Position numbers and translations under genes: made by a program. 64,000 nucleotides of DNA from Streptomyces tardus. Lineage in GTDB: Bacteria > Actinomycetota > Actinomycetes > Streptomycetales > Streptomycetaceae. Below the pieces are notes generated by a model. That model ran no database searches. It saw nothing but the letters and a program-made list of their open reading frames with translations, and was not told the DNA's origin. Each line of letters begins with the position of its first letter. The stretch's first letter is position 1. The DNA lies in NCBI RefSeq assembly GCF_018101125.2, contig NZ_JAELVF020000001.1, positions 2,418,487 to 2,482,486 of the forward strand, given 5' to 3'. Positions 44,170 to 52,908 of this stretch are shown in pieces.

Positions 44170-45654
44170 CTACAGGGGCGGTTCGAGCTCCGCCCAGGGG
44201 CTCGCGGCCTCCAGGGTCGTGGCCAGCGCGAGCAGGGTCGTCTCGCTGCCCCAGGGGCCGACGAACTGGACGCCCAGCGGCAGCCCGTCCTCCGTGCGGT
44301 GCAGCGGTACGGACATCGCGGGGCGGCCGGTGATGTTGGCGAGCTGCGTGTACGGGGTGGCGGCCAGGTTCTCGACGATCACGTCCCGCCACAGCTTCGT
44401 CCTGGCCAGCTTCCCCGCGACCCCCAGCGCCAGCAGCGCCCTGCTGCCCGCCTGCATCCAGGAGGGAGTGTCCAACTCGCCTGTCCCCACCGGCGGCCGG
44501 GCGAGCGTGGGGGTGAGCAGCAGGTCGTAGCGCCGGTGGAAGTCGGCGAGCGCACGAGTGTGGGTGTTCCAGCGCTGGTGGCTGCCGAAGGAGTGGTGCG
44601 CGCGGGTTGCCCGGCCCGCAGCGGCGAGCAGCCGGGTGTCCAGCTCGAAGGCGTTGGCCTTCGCGCCGGTCTCCCGGCGGGTGTGGTCGAGAGTGAAGGC
44701 GACCTGGCCGTACCACATGTCCAGGAAGTCCTCGGCGAGTTGGCGCCCGTCGACGCCGGTCTCGGCCTCCTCGACCTCGTGCCCCAGCCCGCTCAGCAGC
44801 CGCGCCGCCGACTCGACCGCCGCGACTGCCTCGGGGTGCACCTCGGTCCCGATGGGCGACCGGGTGCTGAAGCCGACCCGCAGCCTCCCCGGCGCACGCA
44901 ACGCGCCCTGGACGTAGGGCAGTTCGGGGCGCGCGGCTTCGAACGGGCCGCCCGGGTCGGGCAGTTCGGTCAGTACGTCGAGCATGCGCGCGGAGTCGCG
45001 TACGGTCCGCGAGATCACCCCGTCGGTCGCGGCGCCGTGCAGGTACTCGGCCTGGAGCGGTCCGCAGGGGACCAGGCCGCGCCCCGGCTTGAGCGCGAAG
45101 AGTCCGCAGCACGCCGCGGGTATCCGCAGCGAGCCGCCGCCGTCGTTCCCGCCGGCGACCGGCACGATCCCCGCGGCGACCGCCGCCGCCGACCCGCCCG
45201 AGGAACCGCCCGAAGTACGCGTCGTGTCCCAGGGGTTGCGGGTGGGGCCGTACGCGCGGGGCTCGGTGACGCCCTTGATGCCGAACTCCGGGGTGTTGGT
45301 CTTGCCGAAGACCACCAGGCCCGACGACAGCCACCGTCGCACCGGCTCGCTGCTGCGTTCGGCAGGCGGGCCGTCCCGCAGAGCGGCGCAACCGCTGCCG
45401 GTCGGCTCGCCCGCGTAGTCCTGCAACAGGTCCTTGATGAGGAAGGGCACCCCGGCGAACGGGCCGCTCAGCTCCGTCCCCGCCCTGGCGCGGGCGGCCT
45501 CGTACATCGGGCGAACCACCGCGTTGACCCGGCCGTTGACGGCCTCGGTGCGGGCGATGGCGGTCTCCAGCAACTCGCCGGGCCCGACCTCGCCGCCGGC
45601 CACCAGCGCGGCGAGGCCGGTCGCGTCGTGGCGGCGGTACTCGGCGTACTCCAC
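44170..45654 (-). CDS. Amidase (amidase-signature family)
   Basis: 494 residues. The Ser-cisSer-Lys machinery is present: Lys in [13 protein letters not shown] (about residue 84), cis-Ser in [21 protein letters not shown] (about 160), and nucleophile Ser in [18 protein letters not shown] (about 184). [17 protein letters not shown] is also typical. It hydrolyses an amide of unknown identity; no GatB partner is nearby, so it is not the tRNA amidotransferase. GTG start at 45654 with GAGGAGAA in front. No signal peptide, so cytoplasmic. Confidence 0.9.
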   Translation of the reverse strand: MEYAEYRRHDATGLAALVAGGEVGPGELLETAIARTEAVNGRVNAVVRPMYEAARARAGTELSGPFAGVPFLIKDLLQDYAGEPTGSGCAALRDGPPAERSSEPVRRWLSSGLVVFGKTNTPEFGIKGVTEPRAYGPTRNPWDTTRTSGGSSGGSAAAVAAGIVPVAGGNDGGGSLRIPAACCGLFALKPGRGLVPCGPLQAEYLHGAATDGVISRTVRDSARMLDVLTELPDPGGPFEAARPELPYVQGALRAPGRLRVGFSTRSPIGTEVHPEAVAAVESAARLLSGLGHEVEEAETGVDGRQLAEDFLDMWYGQVAFTLDHTRRETGAKANAFELDTRLLAAAGRATRAHHSFGSHQRWNTHTRALADFHRRYDLLLTPTLARPPVGTGELDTPSWMQAGSRALLALGVAGKLARTKLWRDVIVENLAATPYTQLANITGRPAMSVPLHRTEDGLPLGVQFVGPWGSETTLLALATTLEAASPWAELEPPL

Positions 45655-45993
45655 GGGGTTCTCCTCGGGCCGGAACGGAACAGTCGCGCACAGCCGCTCG
45701 CACACGGCCGCGTGCGGCTTGCTCGTACACGCACAGCCGCGCTCGGCACATGCGGACGCACAACGACGCGCGTGCACAGCGCCGCGCACGCGGGCCGCAC
45801 GGCCCCGGAGGCCGACGAGGCCCGTGAGGCCGACGAGGCCCGTGAGGACGTGCGGGCGGACGGGTTACCGGAGCGTACGTGCGGTTCGGCGCATGTGTCA
45901 GCCCCCGGACCACGCGTACGCAGCCGCCGACCCCGGCCACCCGCCTCTCGATACCGGACAGCGGATGTCGGGTATCTGCGCTTCGCTGGTCGT
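45655..45993. other. Divergent spacer between amidase and PPOX genes
   Basis: 339 bp with no gene. Contains two tandem copies of an 18-bp GAGGCCGACGAGGCCCGT unit (about 45807-45842). It should hold both promoters; a TATCTG hexamer about 20 nt before the PPOX start is the only candidate I can see. Confidence 0.4.
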
Positions 45994-46506
45994 ATGGAGA
46001 GAACGAACTGGGCGGGCTTCGTCGCTGCCGAGCGGGATTTCGCGACCACGGTGGAACGGCGGTTCACCGCGTACACGCACCATGTGCTGGCCACCCTGCG
46101 GCGCGACGGCGCGCCCCGGCTCACCGGCATCGAGGCGACCTTCCGGGACGGCGAACTGTGGCTCGGGATGATGCCGGGCTCGCGCAAGGCACGGGACCTG
46201 CGGCGGGACGGCCGGTGCTCCCTGATGGCCAACCCGGGCCCGGACACCGAAGCGATGCTCGCCGACGGCGACGCACGGATCGCCGGCCGGGCGGTGGAGA
46301 CGAGCGACGAGGCGGCCGTGCGGCGCTACCTCCGGGGTCAGGAGCCGGCCCCCGAGGTCTTCCACCTGTTCCGCGTGGAGCCGACCGAGGTGGTGACCAC
46401 CGGGGTGGACGGCGACCGCCTGGTGCTGCACAGCTGGACGCCGGCCCGCGGACTGGTCACGATCCGCCGTGGCAACGGCGAGGAGCCCGTCGAGATCGAG
46501 CGCTGA
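45994..46506 (+). CDS. Pyridoxamine-5'-phosphate-oxidase-fold protein
   Basis: 170 residues. Split-barrel flavin/F420-binding fold: FATTVERRFTAYTHHVLATLRRDGAPRLTGIEATF, then LWLGMMPGSRKARDLRRDGRCSLMANPG, and the C-terminal FHLFRVEPTEVVTTGV. This subgroup in actinobacteria is annotated as PPOX or heme/F420-related; its substrate is unknown. The ATG at MERTNWAGF was chosen at the start of homology-like sequence. It is divergent from the amidase. Confidence 0.8.
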   Translation: MERTNWAGFVAAERDFATTVERRFTAYTHHVLATLRRDGAPRLTGIEATFRDGELWLGMMPGSRKARDLRRDGRCSLMANPGPDTEAMLADGDARIAGRAVETSDEAAVRRYLRGQEPAPEVFHLFRVEPTEVVTTGVDGDRLVLHSWTPARGLVTIRRGNGEEPVEIER

Positions 46507-46668
46507 CCGCGCGCACGGCCGCCGCCCCGTACGCGCCCCGCCGCCTGCGTACGCGCTCCGCCGGCGGGTACGCCCCACCGCCCTGCGTACGTCCCGCCCG
46601 CCCGTACGCCCGCTGCGGTGCGGGTCGGGGGCGGTGGGCGACGACCCGTAAGGGGCGTCCGAGGGTCG

Positions 46669-46688
46669 CATCAACCGATCGGTTGATG
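46669..46688. promoter_or_regulatory. 20-bp perfect palindrome (operator-like)
   Basis: CATCAACCGATCGGTTGATG reads the same on both strands. It lies 58 bp before the truncated ABC ATPase gene. The central ACCGATCGGT is typical of TetR-family operators, but no matching regulator is adjacent. Confidence 0.65.
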
Positions 46689-46746
46689 GCCGTGCGAGCG
46701 CGTTGGGCGATGTGACGCACCCCTGCGCCGAACGAGGATTTCGGTC

Positions 46747-47206
46747 ATGTCCATCATCGAAGTCAGCGGTCTGAGCAAGGCGTACGGACCCAAACGCGCC
46801 GTCGAGGACGTCTCCTTCGAGGTGCGCGAGGGGGAGATCTTCGGCGTGCTCGGTCCCAACGGAGCGGGCAAGACGACCACCGTCGAGTGCGTCATCGGGC
46901 TGCGCACTCCCGACACCGGGCACATCCGTGTCGCGGGACTCGATCCCGTCACCCAACGGCCGGCGCTCACACGGGTGTTGGGTGCACAGCTCCAGGAGGG
47001 GGAGCTGCCGCCGAAGATCACCGTGCAGGAGGTGCTGGAGCTCTACGCTGCCTTCTACCCCGACCCTGCGCCCTGGCGTCCGTTGGCCGAACGGCTGGGC
47101 CTGGGCGAGAAGTTGACCGGAAAGTTCCAGAAGCTCTCGGGTGGTCAGAAGCAGCGGCTGCTGATCGCGCTCGCCCTGATCGGCAATCCGCGCGTGGTGG
47201 TGCCGC
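46747..47206 (+). pseudogene. Truncated ABC transporter ATPase
   Basis: The first about 153 residues are a normal drug-type ABC ATPase: VSGLSKAYGPKRAVEDVSFEV, Walker A GPNGAGKTTTVE, a Q-loop region, and signature LSGGQKQRLLIALALIGNPRVVV. Homology stops there. The Walker B Asp-Glu, D-loop and switch His are missing, and the frame continues into repetitive, nonsense sequence and then antisense of the next gene. The expected permease gene is absent. The break falls at a GCCCGCCCGTACTGCC direct repeat (about 47206-47240), suggesting a deletion. ATG with AGGA upstream; an intact operator-like palindrome precedes it. Confidence 0.85.
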
Positions 47207-47262
47207 CCGCCCGTACTGCCGCCCGCCCGTACTGCCGACCCGCCTGCCCGTACCGTGCGGTG

Positions 47263-49077
47263 CTAGCCCGCGTCGGAGGGGCGGAACGCGACCATCCACC
47301 CGTCCGCGTAGACGTCCGGCACCTCTCGGCTCGGCCAGCCGCGTGCCACCCGCGGCGGTGTGTCGCCCCGGTACACCACCGCGTCGGGCACCCGCGGGCT
47401 GCGGGACTCCAGCACCTCGCAACCGGCCGTGTGCGCGAGCGGGATCGCCCGGGTGGTCGCCTTGAGGGTGCAGGGCGGGCGCACGTCGTTGGCCCGGAGC
47501 ACCTCCGCGACGCGCACCCAGTCGCCCCGTGCGCCGATCTGCACGTTCGCATGGGTGCGCGCCAGCGGCAGTTGCACCGCGAGGTGCGCCACCAGTACGA
47601 GCGCCAGCCCCACCAGCGGCAGCCGGCTCTTCGCACCGCGCGCGGCGTCCCAGGCGGCGAGCACGCCGACTGCCGCGGGGATCAGCAACAGCGCGTACGT
47701 CGGCAGCAGGAAGCGCGGGGCGGCGTAGTCGAGCAGGAAGAAGTACGGCGCGGCGGACGCCAGCGCGACCGCGACGGCCATCCAGTACGGGCCGCGCGCC
47801 TGTCCCGCCCGCCGGAGCGCCATCATGCCCAGCACCGTGAACACCGGGAGGAGCAACCAGAGTTCGAGCGCGGTGGCATCCAGCGAATCGTTGCCGCACG
47901 GGCGGCACAGCAGCGGGCCGTCCAGCGCGGTGGCGTGGTCGATCAGCGACACCACGGGCCGCATTCCGCCCTGTACGTCGCTGGCGTCCGAGAGCCGTTC
48001 GAAGATGCCACCGAAGCGCACGTACGCCTCCACCACCCAGGGCAGCGCGCCGAGTGCCACGCCGGCGACCGTCCCCAGCACCGCGGAACGCCGCCGCCAC
48101 GCGGGCACCAGCAGCGCGCCGACCAGCAGCGGACCGGCGATCCACACCGCGTCGTTGGGGCGCATCAGGGTGGCGAGCGCCAGTCCCACCGCGATGCCCG
48201 TCGCGGACGGGCGGCGCCCCAGGAAGTAGCCGACGGCGGCCAGCGAACCCATCGCCGTGTAGTGGTTGGGCATGGCGGAACCGGTGTAGAAGAGCGAGAT
48301 CCACAAGGTCCCGTAGGCGGCAGCCGCCAGCGGTACGGCCCGCTGCCGCCGCACCACCCGCAACCAGGGCCGGAAGCCGAGATAGAGCGCGGCGGAGGCC
48401 AGCAGCGTCAGCCAGATCCGCAGCAGCAGCACCGAGTCCGTCCACATCGCGACGGGCGCCAGCAGCATCGGCACCCCGCGCGTACGCGGTGAACTGAACG
48501 GCGTCGCCGGGTCGAAGTGCGGGAAGCGGCTCGCGTAGACCAGTTCGTCCCAGCCGAGCGGCAGTGTCAACGGCACCAGGAACGCGGCGAGCACGGCGAC
48601 CGCGCCCGAGACCGCCAGCAGTGCACGGTGCACGCGCGGCTGCGGTCTGCGCGGACCGGCGGCGGTGTACCGGCGCGCGCCGAGGCGCGGTGCGTCCGGT
48701 GCGTCGGGCGCGGGGGCGCGGTGCGGGGGCGCGGCGTGGGTGGGCGCGGCGTGGGCCGGTACCTCGTGGGCAGGGGCAGCGCCGTCGAGCGGGAGCGGGT
48801 TGTCGAGAGCGGCGGCGGCACCTGTCGCCGACCGATCGCCGTACGGGGGAACGGCGTTGTCCGCGGGACTGTTGGTCGATCCGCCGGTGGACTCGTCCAC
48901 CGATCCGCCGGTGGGCACCTCGGTGGACGTGCCGGCGGAGGACCGGCCCGCGGAGGACCGGCCCGCGGCGGGCGGGTCCACCGCCGGTGGGTCCGCGGCC
49001 GAACCGGGTGCGGCGGGAGTCCCCGTCTGCTGCTGTCCGCTGGCGGCGGCGGTCGACGGATTCGGCGCGGCGTTCAC
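47263..49077 (-). CDS. Polytopic membrane glycosyltransferase (GT-C/PMT-like)
   Basis: 604 residues. The first about 175 are disordered, rich in Pro, Ala, Ser and His, with repeats (SSAGRSSAG, GGSVDESTGGS). The rest has about 10 or more hydrophobic helices and the GT-C features: an acidic WDELVYASRFPHFD loop after the first helix, LRIWLTLLASAALYLGF, and MPNHYTAMGSLAAVGYFLG. A soluble C-terminal domain carries CRPCGNDS earlier and PPCTLKATTRAI at the end. It probably transfers a sugar from a polyprenyl carrier outside the membrane; the acceptor is unknown. GTG at 49077 with GGAGGT in front. It is convergent with the broken ABC gene. Confidence 0.75.
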   Translation of the reverse strand: MNAAPNPSTAAASGQQQTGTPAAPGSAADPPAVDPPAAGRSSAGRSSAGTSTEVPTGGSVDESTGGSTNSPADNAVPPYGDRSATGAAAALDNPLPLDGAAPAHEVPAHAAPTHAAPPHRAPAPDAPDAPRLGARRYTAAGPRRPQPRVHRALLAVSGAVAVLAAFLVPLTLPLGWDELVYASRFPHFDPATPFSSPRTRGVPMLLAPVAMWTDSVLLLRIWLTLLASAALYLGFRPWLRVVRRQRAVPLAAAAYGTLWISLFYTGSAMPNHYTAMGSLAAVGYFLGRRPSATGIAVGLALATLMRPNDAVWIAGPLLVGALLVPAWRRRSAVLGTVAGVALGALPWVVEAYVRFGGIFERLSDASDVQGGMRPVVSLIDHATALDGPLLCRPCGNDSLDATALELWLLLPVFTVLGMMALRRAGQARGPYWMAVAVALASAAPYFFLLDYAAPRFLLPTYALLLIPAAVGVLAAWDAARGAKSRLPLVGLALVLVAHLAVQLPLARTHANVQIGARGDWVRVAEVLRANDVRPPCTLKATTRAIPLAHTAGCEVLESRSPRVPDAVVYRGDTPPRVARGWPSREVPDVYADGWMVAFRPSDAG

Positions 49078-49494
49078 GCGGAGACCTCCGAGGTGCGGGA
49101 CATGGCGAAATGACCAATCGGGTATTCGAGACAAGTCATGCCAAATACTCACACCGTGCCGGGCGTGCAGCCGGGTTGGCGCGGCCCGCGCGCCCGCGCT
49201 CACCGGCCGGTACCGCCCGTCCGGGCGTCCGTCTGCCGGCTCGGGGCCCCTGCGCGGCCACGCGCACAGCCCGCCCGTCTCCGTGCGGCCGGAGGCGCGC
49301 GTACGGGCGCGTGCCGATGCGGAGCCCGCGGCCCGTACCGCCTCACTCCGGGGGCGTACGCCGGAGGTTCGCCCCTTCGCGACGGTGCCCGGGCCCGCCG
49401 TCGGCACTCACTCGTCCTCCGCCCCTCCTCGCCCGCGCCGCGAAGGTCGCGCCGCCCCGCCGTGGAGGTCGCCCCGCCCCGCCGTGGAGGTGCC
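49078..49494. other. Gene-free spacer upstream of the GT-C gene
   Basis: 417 bp; no gene supported. A tandem GCCCCGCCGTGGAGGTC-type unit (about 49451-49492) lies at the end of the amidohydrolase. The AT-richer part at 49100-49150 is the likely GT-C promoter region. Confidence 0.4.
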
Positions 49495-51093
49495 TCACGT
49501 CGCGTCGAAGGTGGCCTCGCCGCCCAGGTACGTCGCTTGTACGCCGATTTCGCCGATCGCCGCCGTCGGCACCGCGCACGGGTCGTCCTCCAGCACCACC
49601 CAGTCCGCGCACATCCCAGGTGCCAGCGAGCCGACGCGGTCCTCCCAGCCGCACAGGTACGCGCCGCTCAGGGTGTGCGCGCGAAGCGCCGCCGCCACGC
49701 TCATCGCCTCGCCGGGGCCGATCGCCAGGCCGCTCGAACTGGCGCGTTCCGCCATTGCCTGTACCGCTCGCAGCGGCGCGCCCTCCGTCACCGGCCGGTC
49801 GGAGCTCGCGGCCACCACCACGCCGTGGTCGAGGAACCCCTGCCCCCGGTACAGCCACGGAGCCCGTTCCGCGCCCATCAGCGCGGCGTAGTCGTCGCCG
49901 AAGTGCCAGAGGAAGCCGGGTTGCACCACCGCGGCGACCTCCAACTCCGCGAACCGGGCGAGCTGTTCGGGGCGCACGAGCCCCGCGTGCTCGATCCGGT
50001 GCCGCTGCCGCGCCCCCTTCGTCGGCCGCTCCCGCAGCGCCGCCGCCAATCCGTCCAGCGCCACGTCGATCGCACGGTCCCCGATCGCGTGGATCGCCAA
50101 CTGCCAGCCCGCGCAGTGGCCCCGGACGATCGTCTCCACCAACTGCGCCTCTTCGGCAAAGAGTTCACCGCTGTGGCCCAGCCCGATGTACGGACGTGTC
50201 AGCGCGGCCGTACGCGGCATCATGCCGCCGTCGGTGAAGACCTTCAGCGCGCCCAGCCCCAGCCGGTCGCCCCCGAAGCCCGTCGCCAGTCCCAGGTCGA
50301 TCCCCGCGTCCGGTCCGTCCTCGCGGTGCCCGCCCACCTCGTGCAACGCGGCAGCCGCCACCATCAGCTGCACCCGAAGCGGCAACTCCCCACTCGCCAG
50401 CAGGTGTTGGTACGCCGCAGCCTCGACCGGGCTGTGTGTCACCAGACCGCCGCCGATACCGGCCTCCGCTGCCGTCGTCACCCCCTGAGCCGCGCATTCG
50501 AGTGCCGCTCCGCGCACCGCACCGGCCAACTCGTCCGTCGAGTAAGGCATTCGGAGCTTCCGCACCGCCGCCGCGCCCGCCTCGACCAGCACGCCGTCCC
50601 GGTGCGGCACCCCGTCCGGGAGCATTCGCAGCACCGCCGAGCTCACCACGCACGAGTGCCCCGAATCGTGCGTGAGGATCACCGGCCCCTGCGCCACGGT
50701 GTCCAACTCGGCGGCCGTCACATGCCGTCCGAGGGGTCGCTGGTCGTAGCCGGCCACGTCCACCCACCCGCCGGGCGGGCTCTCCCGCACCGCCCGGGCC
50801 ACCCCCGCCAGCACCCCGGCGACCGACTCGCACGGAGCCACACTCGCCGTACGCGCCTTCAGCCCCGTCCACGCCAGATGCACATGCGGGTCGACGAACC
50901 CCGGCAGCACCGTCGCCCCGCCCACATCCACCACCCGCCGCGCGGGAAGCCCCGCCACCACCTCGTCGAGCCCCGCCACCCGGCCCTGCCACACCCCCAA
51001 CTCGCGGGCGAGCGGTCGCTGTTCGTCCATCGTGCGAATCCGCGCGTTCACCAGCTTCAGGTCCAGCACGAACCCCGACTCCGACCTCGCCAT
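49495..51093 (-). CDS. YtcJ-like amidohydrolase
   Basis: 532 residues. Amidohydrolase landmarks: metal motif VLPGFVDPHVHLAWTG (HxH near residue 71), ILTHDSGHSCVVSSAVLR, LKVFTDGGMMPRTA, a GWQLAIHAIGDRAIDVAL His, RHRIEHAGLV and VAASSDRPVTEG. The order and length match the YtcJ/exoenzyme-regulatory-protein family, which hydrolyses amide bonds of mostly unknown substrates. ATG 51093 has GAGGAGAG upstream. Stand-alone gene. Confidence 0.88.
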   Translation of the reverse strand: MARSESGFVLDLKLVNARIRTMDEQRPLARELGVWQGRVAGLDEVVAGLPARRVVDVGGATVLPGFVDPHVHLAWTGLKARTASVAPCESVAGVLAGVARAVRESPPGGWVDVAGYDQRPLGRHVTAAELDTVAQGPVILTHDSGHSCVVSSAVLRMLPDGVPHRDGVLVEAGAAAVRKLRMPYSTDELAGAVRGAALECAAQGVTTAAEAGIGGGLVTHSPVEAAAYQHLLASGELPLRVQLMVAAAALHEVGGHREDGPDAGIDLGLATGFGGDRLGLGALKVFTDGGMMPRTAALTRPYIGLGHSGELFAEEAQLVETIVRGHCAGWQLAIHAIGDRAIDVALDGLAAALRERPTKGARQRHRIEHAGLVRPEQLARFAELEVAAVVQPGFLWHFGDDYAALMGAERAPWLYRGQGFLDHGVVVAASSDRPVTEGAPLRAVQAMAERASSSGLAIGPGEAMSVAAALRAHTLSGAYLCGWEDRVGSLAPGMCADWVVLEDDPCAVPTAAIGEIGVQATYLGGEATFDAT

Positions 51094-51275
51094 ACGACTC
51101 TCCTCGCCCGTGGACCGTCCCCGACGCCCTACCCACCCGCTCACCGATCACGTCGAACACCTCCACGCGCCTTCGGCGGGGACGTGCGCCGGGACGTGCG
51201 CCGGGTTGCGATGACTTCTCGGCGCGCAGGCCGTCTGCCTCTTCGAGCCGCAAAACCCGTCACTGGAGGTAGGCC

Positions 51276-51602
51276 ATGCCCCTGTTCGTCACTGTCGGTT
51301 ACGGTGATCGTGTCGGGTACGAGCGCACCGACGAGGGTGTGCGGGACCGTGCGCACGCGCACGACGAGAGCCTGCGGGCGGGTGGTGCCGTGATGGGCAT
51401 CGCGGAGACGCCCGTGCAGGTCCGCAACCCCGAGGGAGCCGGTACAAGCACTGTGAGCGGCCCGTACCTGCGGTCCGAACTCCCCGTCGCGGGCTTCGCG
51501 TTGATCGAGGCGGCCGATATCGAGGAGGCGGTGCGGCTCGTCTCCGGTACGCCGTGCGCGGTGGCTCACGGCGTGGTCGAGGTGTGGCCGCTGCGGAGCT
51601 GA
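51276..51602 (+). CDS. YCII-fold small protein
   Basis: 108 residues. It starts MPLFVTVGYGDRVGYERTD and ends with VSGPYLRSELPVAGFALIEAADIEEAVRLVSGTP, the ferredoxin-like YCII/DGPF pattern where a product-type domain ends in an AxxxAxxxP motif. Function is unknown; relatives assist RNA polymerase sigma factors or small catabolic enzymes. ATG with TGGAGG upstream. Confidence 0.7.
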   Translation: MPLFVTVGYGDRVGYERTDEGVRDRAHAHDESLRAGGAVMGIAETPVQVRNPEGAGTSTVSGPYLRSELPVAGFALIEAADIEEAVRLVSGTPCAVAHGVVEVWPLRS

Positions 51603-51667
51603 GCACCTTGTCCGGGCGGTGGCGCCGCCCGAGCCCCGAGGCCGACGTCGGCCCCGGTCCCGCATCG

Positions 51668-51705
51668 CCCCCGGCCCGCCGCCCGGACGGGGCGAGAGCC
51701 GGGGG
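51668..51705 (-). terminator. Terminator-like hairpin after the esterase gene
   Basis: 8-bp arms CCCCCGGC (51668-51675) and GCCGGGGG (51698-51705), with a GC-rich loop, between convergent gene ends. A separate 14-bp palindrome GGCCGACGTCGGCC lies just before (about 51640-51653). Confidence 0.45.
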
Positions 51706-51712
51706 AGCGGGG

Positions 51713-52717
51713 TCAGGAGCCGATGCCCCAGTCGCTCACCAGCTGTCCGGTGGAGCAGATCCGGTCGAGGAAGTACGCGCCCGCCGTGCCGCAGTTCTCG
51801 TCGGGCTTGACCGGGGTGCCGTGGCCCATGCCGGCGACGCGGTAGTCGCGTACGACGGTGGCCCCGGAGGCGTCGGTGTAGTCGTTCCGAACGGTCTCGC
51901 CGGGGAGTTCGGCGGTGGCGTCCGGTTCCTGGTCGGTGGCGTGGGCGTTGGTCCACTGCTTGACCGACTCGGACGCGTTGGCCGCGGCGACGGTGTAGTC
52001 GGCGCTTCCGTGCCAGATCGAGACCGTCGGGTAGCGGCCGTCGTGGCCCGGGTGTGCGGCGCGCACGAGGTCGCCCCACTGCTGGGGAGTCTTGGTCGCG
52101 CCGGGGTTCATGCAGATGAACGCCGTCGGCATGGAGGTTGCGCAGCCGTACGGGATGCCGGCGACGATGCCGCCGCCCGCGAAGCGGTCGGGGTGCGCGG
52201 CGAGCAGCGAGGCGGTCATGGCGCCGCCCGCGGAGAGGCCGGTGACGTGGACGCGGGAGGCGTCGCCGCCGTACGCCTCCAGGGTGTGGTCGACCATCCG
52301 CAGGATCGACGCCGTCTCGCCGCTGTCGCGCGAAGTGTCGCCCGGTTCGAACCAGTTGAAGCAGCGGCTGGCGTTGTTGGCAGCCTGCTGCTGGGGTGCG
52401 ACGACGGCGAACCCGTGGGTGTCGGCGGCCTGTTGCCAACCCGCGCCGTCGAAGTAGTCGGCGGCGCCCTGGGCGCAGCCGTGGAGCACGACGACGACCG
52501 GGCTGCCGGCGGGCAGTCCCTCGGGCGCGTAGCGGTACATGGACAGGGCGCCGGGGTTGCTGCCGAAGTCGGCGACGGGTTCCAGCTGCGCGGTGCGCGG
52601 CTGCGACTGCCGCTCCTCGGAAGCGGGTTGGGCGGGTTGGGCCAGTACGGCGGTCGGTGCCGCGGCGACTGCCAGCGCGGCACCGAGGGTGGTCAGCAGG
52701 CGCAGGGATGTGCGCAT
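51713..52717 (-). CDS. Secreted PHB-depolymerase-family esterase
   Basis: 334 residues. A signal peptide (MRTSLRLLTTLGAALAVAAAPTAVLAQ) predicts secretion. Alpha/beta-hydrolase landmarks: oxyanion VVVVLHGCAQGAADY, nucleophile HVTGLSAGGAMTASLLA (Ser near 161), an Asp in SIWHGSADYTVA, and His in YRVAGMGHGTPVKPD. The family includes extracellular polyhydroxybutyrate depolymerases and feruloyl/acetyl-xylan esterases, so substrate is open. ATG 52717 has GAGGAGA upstream. It is divergent (191 bp) from a Liv-type ABC importer, suggesting linked control. Confidence 0.85.
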   Translation of the reverse strand: MRTSLRLLTTLGAALAVAAAPTAVLAQPAQPASEERQSQPRTAQLEPVADFGSNPGALSMYRYAPEGLPAGSPVVVVLHGCAQGAADYFDGAGWQQAADTHGFAVVAPQQQAANNASRCFNWFEPGDTSRDSGETASILRMVDHTLEAYGGDASRVHVTGLSAGGAMTASLLAAHPDRFAGGGIVAGIPYGCATSMPTAFICMNPGATKTPQQWGDLVRAAHPGHDGRYPTVSIWHGSADYTVAAANASESVKQWTNAHATDQEPDATAELPGETVRNDYTDASGATVVRDYRVAGMGHGTPVKPDENCGTAGAYFLDRICSTGQLVSDWGIGS

Positions 52718-52908
52718 GGCCGGTCTCCTCTGCGGTTCTCGGCGGAAGGGGGTGGTGGCACCGTAGGGCCGGCGGAGGCCGCGGCGAATGTGGCGGCGGC
52801 CCATCCGCGGGGTGCCCACGCTGTGCGGGACCGACATTGTCGGCGCCCGGCGGTGGGCGGACGCTGCCAGTTGTCAGCCAACGTCTGCCTGCTGAGGAGC
52901 GGCCCGCC

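Noticed and set aside
47207..48492. Continuation of the ABC ATPase frame
   Set aside because: After NPRVVV the translation is Arg/Pro/His-rich nonsense running antisense through the GT-C gene, so the gene is treated as truncated at about 47206.
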